From NCBI GenBank assembly GCA_008828725.1, contig MEHQ01000113.1, positions 1-64,000 on the forward strand: a stretch of DNA of 64,000 nucleotides, in the 5' to 3' direction. The notes under the pieces are model-generated. The model searched no databases. It saw only the letters and a program-made list of their open reading frames with translations, and was not told the origin of the DNA. Below, piece after piece: positions 55,596 to 64,000 of the stretch. This DNA comes from Saccharina japonica. Its lineage: Eukaryota > Sar > Phaeophyceae > Laminariales > Laminariaceae. The stretch's first letter is position 1; the number at the start of each line of letters is the position of its first letter. The position numbers were made by a program, and so were the translations under genes.

Positions 55596-57161
55596 GTGTC
55601 TATGTATTCATGCAATGCCCCCCGTGTCAACTCCACACTGTGGTTTTTCTGTTCTGTCTTAGCTGGTAAACCACACGCCTCAAGTTTGCTGACCTTTACG
55701 AGACCTGCGCAAACATGGTTCTACAACTTATTCCGTTTCGAACGCCTGCTTGATACTTTTTCCTTTGCTGTCGCTTGCGCTATTTCTATATTTCCAGGCA
55801 GCGGTCGTTTTCATGACATCTTAACGGTCGCCCTCGGCCAAGCATCGGGAGGAAAGTGGTACGCGAGCACGCTCCAGCTGCAGCTAGCTTCGTTTGAGGC
55901 CTGCGTTGCCTGTCGAGGTGTGCGTACATTGCGCGTCACGGTGGACAAACGCATGCCACTCAGCCTCTGGGGTAACGATAACCCCTTCGGCGGATCCGTC
56001 CAAGACCCTGAAATGCGACGACTTCCCGCGCTGCGAGCGGCTAGTGTATCCTGGAAAATTTTGGCTGACATGCTTGTGCCTCTACTTTCCGAGTCGGACC
56101 TTCTCCGCGAGGTCGAATGGATGCAGGTTACCGCTTTCCAATTCAGGTCCGTGGGCTCACATTGCGCTGCTTTGCCTCGACCGGAAGATTGGAACTCGGC
56201 TGGTACGGAGGCGGTGCATTCGCCGAAGCATTATTTCCTGCTGATGGTGACCTTTTTGAGCGCAATGGACCACTCAGAAGATGGTTTTCATTTCCCTCGC
56301 AAGGTGTGTTGGCCGTCTGCACTCCGACAGTTGTCGTTGGGCTGCACGATAAGCGAGGGTGTTGACTGGGCGGCGTTGCCGAGTTGCCTAGAACGTCTAG
56401 CCCTCGGAGGGTGCTTCACCGAGGCGATCGAGTCGGTTTCTTGGCCGGTCTCGTTGAAGCACCTGACTTTGGGTGGCTGGTTTGACCGGTGCATCGCCGA
56501 TGTCGTCTGGCCCCCCTCTTTGCTGGAACTGACCTTAGGAGATAGATTTAACCAACCGATCAAAACTGTGGTTTGGCCAGCTTCTTTGCTGAGGCTAACC
56601 TTTGGGAATTTCTTTGCCCAACGGATCCACGCTGTGGTATGGCCCTCTTCTTTGCTGGAACTGACCTTCGGGAATAGGTTCGAGTACTCTATCTCCCGTA
56701 CTGCATTCCCTCCTTCTCTGCAACGACTGGCCATAAAGGGTGGTTTCAACCGATCGATCAAGAACGTATCTTGGCCGAAATCGTTGACCCATCTTACCTT
56801 CGGGTTTGGCTTCGACCAGCCGATCGCCGACGTTGTGTGGCCAGCATCCCTTGAACATTTGGAGTTTGGACTCCTTTTTAATCAACCAATCACCGAGGTG
56901 GTGTGGCCGATCGCTCTGAAGTCACTTATGTTCGACCGTGGTTTTAAGCAGCCTATCGATGGAGTGGCGTGGCCGAAATCCCTCCGCTGCCTGGCATTGA
57001 GTGACAGACTCGTCGAGCGAGCGGGTGCGATCGTGTGGCCTCCTTCCCTGGAGTCTCTAATATTTAGAGATGAATCCTACCGGCAAATGTTTGAGTCTCA
57101 CTGGCCCTTCGGCAAAGATGACTTTGATCTACCAGATTTAGTGTCGGTGGGCCGTTTTTAG
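55596..57161 (+). CDS. FNIP-like leucine-rich repeat protein, second locus
   Basis: Open for 521 codons to the TAG at 57161. Similarity to the 27-kb gene starts right after ctatttctatatttccag (ends 55797), a textbook pyrimidine-rich 3' splice site. The coding exon therefore probably starts at 55798, and the upstream ~67 codons are intron. The N-terminal domain carries TVALGQASGGKWYASTLQLQ, CVACRGVRTLRV, and RRLPALRAASVSWKILADML. About 11 repeats of 22 residues follow (for example WPPSLLELTLGDRFNQPIKT, WPASLLRLTFGNFFAQRIHA) and it ends with HWPFGKDDFDLPDLVSVGRF. Likely a cytoplasmic or nuclear protein-binding solenoid; partner unknown. It is clearly diverged from the 27-kb gene, so the frame has been kept open over time, which favours function. 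A possible 5' exon includes the acagtgtctcgtctagatga region near 55562, also found before the third locus. Confidence 0.82.
   Translation: MSMYSCNAPRVNSTLWFFCSVLAGKPHASSLLTFTRPAQTWFYNLFRFERLLDTFSFAVACAISIFPGSGRFHDILTVALGQASGGKWYASTLQLQLASFEACVACRGVRTLRVTVDKRMPLSLWGNDNPFGGSVQDPEMRRLPALRAASVSWKILADMLVPLLSESDLLREVEWMQVTAFQFRSVGSHCAALPRPEDWNSAGTEAVHSPKHYFLLMVTFLSAMDHSEDGFHFPRKVCWPSALRQLSLGCTISEGVDWAALPSCLERLALGGCFTEAIESVSWPVSLKHLTLGGWFDRCIADVVWPPSLLELTLGDRFNQPIKTVVWPASLLRLTFGNFFAQRIHAVVWPSSLLELTFGNRFEYSISRTAFPPSLQRLAIKGGFNRSIKNVSWPKSLTHLTFGFGFDQPIADVVWPASLEHLEFGLLFNQPITEVVWPIALKSLMFDRGFKQPIDGVAWPKSLRCLALSDRLVERAGAIVWPPSLESLIFRDESYRQMFESHWPFGKDDFDLPDLVSVGRF
55770..55797 (+). promoter_or_regulatory. 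Predicted 3' splice site of the second FNIP-like gene
   Basis: gcttgcgctatttctatatttccag before 55798. An almost identical stretch (gcttgcgctctttctatatttccag) precedes the third locus at 63906-63930, and the reading phase after it is the same. Confidence 0.65.
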
Positions 57162-57956
57162 GAGCGGGCGTTTGGTGGTCCAGTGGACAAGGGGCTAGAC
57201 ATGGCGAAAAGTGTTTCACGCATCGACTGATACTGGCGGATTATTCCAATCATCCAGTTTGTGAGAGTGCCCGGCCGCACTCTTGACTTGGCTGTCAGTC
57301 GGTTTCCCGGTTATAACTGATCGGTAGATGTGGGTTTATGGCGACGCCGCCTGTAAAGTTTAGGGGGGTGGGGTAATTTCAACGCGCTGGTCGTTTTGGT
57401 GGGGCATGCCGGCATCCCTTGGCCACCTGAGTCGCGCGGGTTCGTTGTTGCCGCTATGTACGACCTGGTGGTGGGTGTTCGTATTCACGAGCCGCCTAAC
57501 CGTTTGGCGGGACCAAACCACACTCCGGGTAATATGTCCGGTTGTGATATGTGAAGCCGGCTTGCGAGTGGGGACAAGGTCTGAAACATATCCATGTAGT
57601 TGGTGCCTGGTGGATGAAAAGGGAACCATGCGCTGACGCCGGTGGCATGGTAGAGTGGGAACATGGAACAGGTCGATTTGCAGGATAACCATCCAAACGT
57701 GAAGTTGGTTTAGTAAGTTTCGGCATAGGGCGTAGCTTCGTTCAGGCCAGTTGAGAAAAGCGTTGGGGTTCAAACGCAGACTCCGTGCGTTTTACGACCG
57801 ATTACTGTAGCAAGTTTGGATATGGCTTTGGTGGCATCTTGGTGGGGGCTCTGTGGACAACGCAAAGTGCTCCATAGCAGTAGTTTGAGTGGAAAAGTCA
57901 TATCCATTACAGTCTGATTGCCTCAGACTGCATGAATTGGGTCATGAAGATGGCTA
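57162..57956. other. Unrecognised region with overlapping minus ORFs
   Basis: Minus frames 57773-57360 (137 residues, NPNAFLNWPERSYALCRNLL) and 57726-57496 (76 residues, PHSQAGFTYHNRTYYPECGL) both look partly protein-like and overlap, suggesting a frameshifted remnant. No family assigned. Confidence 0.3.
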
Positions 57957-58592
57957 CTACGTATCTATAACGTTTCGACATACGTCAGCTGTACCGCACG
58001 ATCTTTGCAGTACGTTGGGATTGTCTGGGCTCAATTCTGGCGTTTCATGATTTGCAAAAATTGTGTCCTTCGTCGACAAAAAGTCAGTATGACACGGACG
58101 AGCGGTGTTGGATTTTGCTAGCGGGGCGCCGGCGGACCGCCGGCGGCCCGCTACGGTACGCTCGCGCCGGCTTGGTGTCGTGGAGGATGCGCCGTTCAGA
58201 AAGAAATACTCGTATGCTCGTATGTACATGTACTCGTACTCGTACCTCCTCGCTTGTAGAGCGCGACAAGATGACAGATCGTCGTGTATCATCTTTTCAA
58301 TTCCGCCACACTGCGGTAGCAGCAGTAGCAGCACTAGCAGCAGCAGCGGCGCGCCGCCACGGTCTACACATGTCGGGCGCCGGGCGGGCTTGAAGCGGAG
58401 CGTGCCGGCGCGGTGTCGCGCGTAGGTCGAGGGCAGCAGCAGGAGCAGCACACGACGAGAAGAATGGTCTGTCGCAAAGACGAAAAAAGCTAAAGCGGAA
58501 GCTGTTGCTTGCTGCTGCTGCTGCTGCTGCTGGGGCTGCCGATGCTGTTTGTTTATGTTGTTCAAGCAGATGCTGCCGTTAGCTGCCCCCAC
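57957..58592 (-). CDS. Low-complexity ORF over CAG/GCT repeats
   Basis: 211 codons with a Gln run (QQQQQQQQ from a GCT/CAG repeat at 58508-58533) and Leu runs (LLLLVLLLLL from 58310-58345). The plus strand is also open (58052-58393, 58105-58425). Codon bias from trinucleotide repeats explains most of its openness. A hairpin (ggcgccggcggaccgccggcggc) lies near 58124-58147. I doubt that it is a gene. Confidence 0.2.
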   Translation of the reverse strand: MGAANGSICLNNINKQHRQPQQQQQQQQATASALAFFVFATDHSSRRVLLLLLPSTYARHRAGTLRFKPARRPTCVDRGGAPLLLLVLLLLLPQCGGIEKMIHDDLSSCRALQARRYEYEYMYIRAYEYFFLNGASSTTPSRRERTVAGRRRSAGAPLAKSNTARPCHTDFLSTKDTIFANHETPELSPDNPNVLQRSCGTADVCRNVIDT

Positions 58593-59162
58593 GTAGCTGC
58601 AGCCAACTGTGCTGCTGCTTGCGGTCGTGGGATAACAGCGGCGGCACTGCGGCTGTCCCTGCCGCCGCCACCGTTACTGGGCTGCCTTTCCTCTCGTACG
58701 CTAGATTTTATTTTCGTTATTTGTTTGGTTTGCCGCATTGCCTCGCCCCACTTCCCTTGGTATTTTCGGAGGCGTCGCCTGCAGGATTGGGTTTACTTCT
58801 CTCGCAAACACACCGAAATCGTGAAGGGAAGATAATTCGCTTTTTATAGCGGAAGGATTTTATTTTTCTACTTCTACCGCAAACACTCTACGTGATAATA
58901 TTTTCAATTTTCAACTTGAGCTGAATCAGGGGGCTCAAACTCCCAGATTCCTCGTAGGCCTGCTCGTTCTACGTATTTGCGTCGGCCTCTCGTCGCATAT
59001 ATCTTGTTTTTTATGAGTGTCGTTTGTTCTACGCTGCCTTGACCCGCCATACCGTTCGTTTGCTGTGTACACGGCAGGTTTGCACGCCGGTCCCAGTGGC
59101 ACATGCTGTAATTCAATGTCATGACGAACAGCAACAATGTACGAGAAACAATAACACCGAAT
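58593..59162. other. No recognisable gene
   Basis: Short ORFs only, including 58509-58835 over the GCT repeat and 59137-58904 on the minus strand. Nothing recognised. Confidence 0.35.
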
Positions 59163-59520
59163 AAGAAACAGGAAAATCCGGTCCAGGCTGGACTTCTAGT
59201 TTGAGAGAGGGTGCTTTCTTACGCTAACTTCAAGGTAACGACTCCCGAATTTGTTATGTTCCTCGAAATCTCTGCCTGGCTTCCTTATTAGCATGTTTCT
59301 TACTACTGTAGGTGTCCTGTTCTTTACAGTACTACAGTAGGACTCCTAATAGGAACCAGGAAAGCAGGCCCAAGCTGGGTTTTTTATTCAAGAGAAGGTG
59401 CTTTCGACGCTAATTTCAAGATGACGACTCTCGAATTTCTCATTTTCCTCTATTTATCAGCCCTGGTTTCTTATCAGCCTGTTTCTTATTGCTGTAGGTG
59501 TCCTGTACTGCCGTGGTACG
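59163..59520. repeat. Imperfect ~187-bp tandem duplication
   Basis: gaaacaggaaaatccggtcc, ttgagagagggtgctttctt and ctgtaggtgtcctgt recur as accaggaaagcaggcccaag, caagagaaggtgctttcgac and ctgtaggtgtcctgt 187-188 bp later. Confidence 0.8.
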
Positions 59521-59644
59521 GTGAACTATGCCAGGGCGGGCCTTGTATGGCGGACAGCACAAAGAACCAAAGAATATACAAAAACATAACCGGAAATCCA
59601 CCCGCCCAAAGGCACGAAACCACTCAACCTCCTCCCATCCACCG

Positions 59645-59695
59645 ACGCATGCACCCACCCACCCACCCATCCACCCACCCACCAATCAACCCACG
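59645..59695. repeat. (CCCA)n microsatellite
   Basis: acccacccacccatccaccc-type repeats with a few interruptions. Confidence 0.85.
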
Positions 59696-59889
59696 CACTA
59701 TTTGATAGAAAATCTCGAAAAGCTGTCATCATCTTTAGCAAGCAGTACCATACGAACACGGGGGTCTCGCATGAAAATATTTAAATTTTGTATCAACATA
59801 TAAACAGCAGTACTATATTGATATATCATGCGGGTAAGTTAAGCACATCAATGAGAACAGCAGATATTGTACGAGGCTTTCTTGCCGGA

Positions 59890-60135
59890 GGGGGGGGGGG
59901 GGGGGGGGTGTTCTCGATGCCATGCACGGCCGTAGTGGTATGACCATAGACCCTTGCACCCCTACATTGCCGGGACGGAGCACGCCGGGTTTTCACCGAC
60001 CAGGCAGACATTGCTTGCACCAAGCTCGAAGCGCCGTATAGTGTTCAGCAAGTCGCATGAAGGGTGAGCTGCATCCCACTAAGAACCACTTGTGAGGCGG
60101 ACTTGCATATGGATGACAGCGTCAATGAGTTGCGC
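59890..60135 (-). repeat. G-run plus ~220-bp dispersed repeat, copy 2
   Basis: 19 G (59890-59908) followed by a copy of the 21401-21615 block (gccatgcacggccgtagtgg, accatagaccctt, gccgggacggagcacgccgg, gcttgcaccaagc, gcatgaagggtgagctgcat). It ends before another short G-run (60138-60146), which leads into the segmental duplication. Confidence 0.85.
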
Positions 60136-60139
60136 GGGG

Positions 60140-61600
60140 GGGGGCATCCCGTCCCACGCCTTGCCCCGGGCCATGGGTATACTTCATAAATAGGTTCATA
60201 ATACACGGTCAACGCAAAACCGTACAGTTTGGATATTTTATAGCAGGCAGAGGTCAGGTCGCTAATCTATATAGCAATAGAACAGCACACAGCAGCATGC
60301 TGACTGCCACAGTTGTAGATCAGGGTGTAGATGGGGGGTTCGAACATTATATTTCGGTGACGAACAACCGGAGCAGGCAGCTTGATACAACGTGTACAGC
60401 AGTACGGCAGTAGCAGCAAGGGCCGTTCATCTTGGTGTCCTCGATCGGTAACAAACAAGGGTGATCTATCGTAGAACGGATAGCAGGCGTTGTTTGTCCA
60501 TGATGCGTGATGGCCAACAGGCAACAAAGTAGAGGTCTCAAGAGCCGAATATTTTTTCTTCTCAGATCCAAACTTTGTTACAAGATTATAGCGGGCGTAG
60601 AGCGGGCGACAGGCTCCAGTGCCGGGGGTTTGTTTGAATTTTGAAAGTTGATGCACAACGAGGGGATTCCGCGACCCTAATTATATTGGCAAAGCAATCC
60701 CAACTCGGAATACTCATGTTTTGCTTTCTATCCTTCCTGCTGGTGTATATGCTCGTGGTTCACTGGCCCATTGTACTCGTTGTTTCCTGGGTTACCGCCC
60801 GGCTAATGTTTGCGCTTATAAATTGCTTCTGTTCTGTACGGGACTCTGCTGCTTGGATACCCAGCCGATGTATGCCTTCGCTCTTTCTGGCCTGGTGGAT
60901 GACTGTCTTGCTGTGGCTCGCCTTCAACCCAGCCCGGTCCATCACGTATGATATATACACCGAGTGCGAGACGCGGGGTAGGCGCTACTTCTACTACCAC
61001 AATAACGGCGGTAGCTTTGCCTCGATAACAGCGATTGCACCATTGCATGGTAGTGCGCGTTTGCATACCCCCAGGTATATCTCAGAGCAACAGTACACTG
61101 GTTTGTTACTGATGTATATAATACGACAGTCCACTGACGTTGCAGCCCTTCACACTATCATACCGTACGGGCCGCATAGTAAATATCATCAATGGTTCGT
61201 ACTCGCCTTGACAATTCCCTGGTTCCCCCATCTGTTGCGCCGCTCCCTCAAACCACGTGATTTGCCGGACCGTCAACATGCACTCGAAAACGGAGCTTTA
61301 TAAGCCGCAAAGTAGTCCCACAGCTAGCACAGACGGACGATCCTCCTGCCTGGTCAAGCTATTCGCGAGTGGGCCTTCTGCTGTATGCCGAGGTCAATAC
61401 CGTACGCCACGATGGACAAACTCACACACAACGCACGCAACTCCCATACCAACACGCCGTCCGCCTTTGTTCCAACACATACTACTGTAATATAGCAGAA
61501 GTACATTACCACCGTGCGTATCGTGGCATATCCGTATTGAACAGCCTCCACGCCCCCCCCCGCCTCGGTTCTTGCGACGTTCCCAGCGAGTATCCGCCCT
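60140..61600. repeat. Diverged segmental duplication, copy 2
   Basis: Collinear with 52040-53760 (landmarks listed there). Its left edge adjoins the G-run-headed dispersed repeat, which copy 1 lacks. Confidence 0.75.
60641..61303 (+). CDS. Putative multi-pass membrane protein ORF
   Basis: 220 codons with three hydrophobic stretches: residues ~23-62 (ILMFCFLSFLLVYMLVVHW, PIVLVVSWVTARLMFALINC), ~80-98 (LFLAWWMTVLLWLAF) and ~182-195 (WFVLALTIPWFPHLL). The C-terminus is basic. No family recognised. The related sequence at 52.8-53.5 kb has lost the frame, so if this was ever a gene, one copy has decayed; equally it may be a chance ORF. Start chosen is the first ATG of the open frame. Confidence 0.25.
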   Translation: MKVDAQRGDSATLIILAKQSQLGILMFCFLSFLLVYMLVVHWPIVLVVSWVTARLMFALINCFCSVRDSAAWIPSRCMPSLFLAWWMTVLLWLAFNPARSITYDIYTECETRGRRYFYYHNNGGSFASITAIAPLHGSARLHTPRYISEQQYTGLLLMYIIRQSTDVAALHTIIPYGPHSKYHQWFVLALTIPWFPHLLRRSLKPRDLPDRQHALENGAL

Positions 61601-62322
61601 CTGTAAGGAAGTTATACCGCCTTGTTGAGGGGACATCTTTGAGTAAGGCGCCGATCGCCTCGCTGCGGGTGCCAGTCGTGCCGGGCGATTTTGATCGCCT
61701 TATATCGGAATAACGCCTTACCCAGACCGCCTCATTTGGAGACCCCTGCTATGTGCTGGGTTTTATCTTTTTTGCTGCTCCTCTCTTGAACTTGGCTCTA
61801 ATCTGTGCTTAGCTTGCCCTCGCATCCTGGAGTCGGGGCCTTGGGACAGTACTCCCCTCCCGCTCATCGCCTGCGCCATGGTACGACCCTTGACGTTTAC
61901 CACGCGATATCCCCAGAGCTTGGATCGTCTGTCACCTGCTGTGGACCAGGGCTTACTGCCGTCGGGGCTGTCACTCTACTTCTACTTGTTTTCCGCCCGG
62001 TACGTGCTGTTTGTGCCCACAATGGAGCAGCCCAGGCGATCTGGGTGATGATTCTAACTACTGTAGGGATCCCTACGCTGAGGAGGCTCCGACGGCGACA
62101 TCATTATTCACGAAGACCATGTTCACAAATCCACAATACTGTACAGCCTTCCATAATATAATCGGATTAAGCCGACCGATGTCAAAAAAACGTTTAGTCC
62201 TGTAAAGAAGGACCAATCGCCACACCGGGCATGTTGTATTACAATAGTTACGGCAACAATGGCAACCTTACTTCAAACCCAACTTTACTCGGGTCATAAC
62301 GCCAGCCAACCGCGACCTCAAG
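61601..62322. other. No recognisable gene
   Basis: An ORF of 118 residues (61805-62161) and a shorter overlapping one (62011-62205) have no recognised features. Confidence 0.35.
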
Positions 62323-62571
62323 ATGCGTGCTACGATAGAGGTAAAGGTATACCTTTTTTTGGCTGAAACGTTTTCCGAATGATGGGGCTCCTTAACCCAA
62401 ATCGTCAGACCTTCTTTTGTGTCCTGTAATATTTTTCATACCAGAATCAGGTACTAGAATTGTTCATCGGGTACCACCGTTATTTTCCTTCAAAACCTAT
62501 TTCTCGGCGACGTGTGGAGCTCCTCAAGTTAGGAGCTTAGGAAAAACATGGTGCACCTCTATCGTAGCATG
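62323..62571. mobile_element. MITE-like foldback element, copy 3 (inverted)
   Basis: Ends atgcgtgctacgatagaggt and gtgcacctctatcgtagcat form terminal inverted repeats matching the 8079 element. The subterminal ggagctcctcaagttaggag palindrome is here at the right end, so this copy is inverted relative to the one at 8079. It carries the same core words ggctccttaacccaaatcgt and atatttttcata. Confidence 0.8.
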
Positions 62572-63900
62572 GGTCTCAACACTCCATGTCCGCCACGGCA
62601 AGCAAAGTTCCACCGTGTAGGCGGCCAACACATACCGAACCCCGCATCTTTGGTTTAAACTGCACAGGGCCGGTAGTAGTGGGCAACGACTCAAAACACA
62701 AAAACGGTCAACCCTTGGAGCCCCTTTTGTTGTACTTGGAATACCTCACCTTCAACTCGCCCTCCTCGCACCCTACTAATTAAACATTCCGATTTGGTTT
62801 AACGCCATCAGTGTATGTCATGTCGAAGTACGAATTACCACACCAAATATGTACGTACCGCTCTGGAGTCACTTCAATATCGTGTCGCCCATTTGTGACT
62901 GTAGGCGCATTGCACAAGCCTAGTCGACAAGGCGGCGTACTGCAATCGCAGCCGGCGTGAATATCTCTTACCATCGGTTACACACGAAACGGTATACGCA
63001 AAACGGTACACACGAAACGGTTGAGCAGGGTCGAGTTCCTATCGAACAGCACTGCTAAAAGACATCGAAAATATGGTAGGGTGTGTAGCTGCAGCGAATG
63101 CAATGTTCATCTAAATGTCACGTATGCTCACAGTCCCCGTTCTCATTGTAGACGGCAATGCCCTCTGTAGGTATCATCGGCAGTCCCGCCAGTTTGGCCG
63201 CCATTGAAAGACGCAATGCAACTCAACAGCACACGTTGTTGACCAAATATGCACGGAACATAACATGTGGTTTGGCTTTGTTGTCAGTGCTCAGTTGCCC
63301 TGGCCGCTAAGACCGATTGTATGGGTACGGTGGATAAAGAAAAAACAAGGCCGTGGCCTCCTAGAGGGAGATTTAGTCGGTGCTGACGTGTTGCACTTTG
63401 ACGACATGGATGCACTATTATGTACCTGGTACGTCGTGAGTCTGCTCGGTACTGTGAATGGGTTAGGGTTTTCGCTATCAGCATGCATGAGTGTGGCCGG
63501 GTTAAATCGCAACGCAGAGTACGACATCGTTATTGGATTGGTACATAGTCTGTAGCCTTACAAATGGCGGCCTTAGTGCTTCACGCATGCATTTCAGCAT
63601 TCCACAAACATTCCATGCTCAAATATGACTCCCCCTATCGTCATAGGCTATGCAGTTCCAACCGCGATGGCGTGTTGTGAAGACTGTCCGTTCGATCCCA
63701 AACCACAGCGTCTCGTCTGGATGAGTGCTTACAAGTATCTTTATTTGCTCAACGCCCTGCGTATATCAGCCCGCCTGTTGTTTGCAGTTACACTTTGTTT
63801 GACCAATCACCCCGACCGAACCGATGAGCATCACAGGACTTAAGCTGAAACCGTTCGAACGAACATCCGTTCCGCACGCATATTAAACCCGTTGCTTTGG
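62572..63900. other. Upstream region of the third FNIP-like locus; weak ORFs
   Basis: A minus ORF (62974-62780, with cysteines: HAGCDCSTPPCRLGLCNAPT) and a plus ORF (63265-63555, 96 residues, GADVLHFDDMDALLCTWYVV) are unrecognised. The word cagcgtctcgtctggatgag near 63706 resembles cagtgtctcgtctagatgag near 55564 before the second locus and could be part of a shared first exon or leader. Confidence 0.35.
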
Positions 63901-63930
63901 CTGATGCTTGCGCTCTTTCTATATTTCCAG

Positions 63931-64000
63931 GCGCCGCTCGTTTGCTTTGCATCTTGACGATCGCCCTCGGCCAAGCATCGGAAGGAAAGTGGTACGCGAG
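63931..64000 (+). CDS. Third FNIP-like gene, 5' end only (cut by window)
   Basis: After ctctttctatatttccag the sequence reads GAARLLCILTIALGQASEGK and WYA in the same phase as the genes at 27 and 55.8 kb, then the window ends. The rest of the protein, presumably including the FNIP-like repeats, lies outside. It has the same orientation as the 55.8-kb locus, ~8 kb downstream. Confidence 0.75.

Noticed and set aside
57174-57255. tRNA-like A box (tggtccagtgg)
   Set aside because: No B box (ggttcra) or acceptor/anticodon stems at the right distances.
57957-58592. 211-residue minus ORF as a real gene
   Set aside because: Much of its length comes from CAG/GCT trinucleotide repeats and the other strand is equally open; listed only at low confidence.

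Overview
The window looks like nuclear DNA of a eukaryote, most likely a stramenopile alga and possibly a brown alga of the Ectocarpus type. This is inference. It rests on very low coding density, abundant micro- and minisatellites, long G/C homopolymers, CAG/CTG and TACTGCTGTA-type simple sequence, a degenerate Ty3/gypsy polyprotein, 22-residue FNIP-like leucine-rich repeat genes and an intron-like splice acceptor. There is no bacterial gene organisation, and I found no convincing rRNA, tRNA or CRISPR locus.

Layout. 0.3-2.7 kb: a satellite of four ~560-bp units, with a one-unit relative at 4.4-5.1 kb. 5-10.9 kb: mostly unrecognised sequence with C-runs, a 109-bp minisatellite and two foldback (MITE-like) elements. 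10.9-18.0 kb: a broken Ty3/gypsy-like retrotransposon on the minus strand (protease, reverse transcriptase, RNase H, integrase) with a 2.1-kb internal tandem duplication. 18.1-20.2 kb: three same-strand degenerate copies of a NADAR-domain gene directly upstream of the retrotransposon protease, followed by G-run-headed repeats to 22 kb. 21.67-38.91 kb: a very large inverted repeat with 7.1-kb arms and a 3.0-kb centre. Each arm carries a copy of an FNIP-like leucine-rich repeat gene: the left copy is intact and the right copy has a 1-bp frameshift. The right arm ends exactly at the only N in the window. 38.9-45.2 kb: unknown sequence plus two more partial copies of the sequence upstream of that gene. 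46.1-49.9 kb: three higher-order units (two direct, one inverted) built of TACTC-S-GAGTA palindromes. 50.2-51.7 kb: a 42-bp minisatellite. 52.0-53.8 and 60.1-61.6 kb: an old diverged segmental duplication. 55.8-57.2 kb: a second FNIP-like gene. 63.93 kb to the end: the start of a third.

How the parts fit. The only convincing cellular genes are the three FNIP-like loci, a paralogous family sharing an N-terminal domain and a conserved phase-1 3' splice site. Everything else is mobile-element debris, tandem repeats and segmental duplications. The most informative pattern is that the ~375-bp sequence upstream of the 27-kb FNIP-like gene is present four times and joins one of two alternative tails at the same breakpoint. 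This makes the gene family's promoter region a focus of rearrangement. All comparisons were made by eye; identities are approximate.
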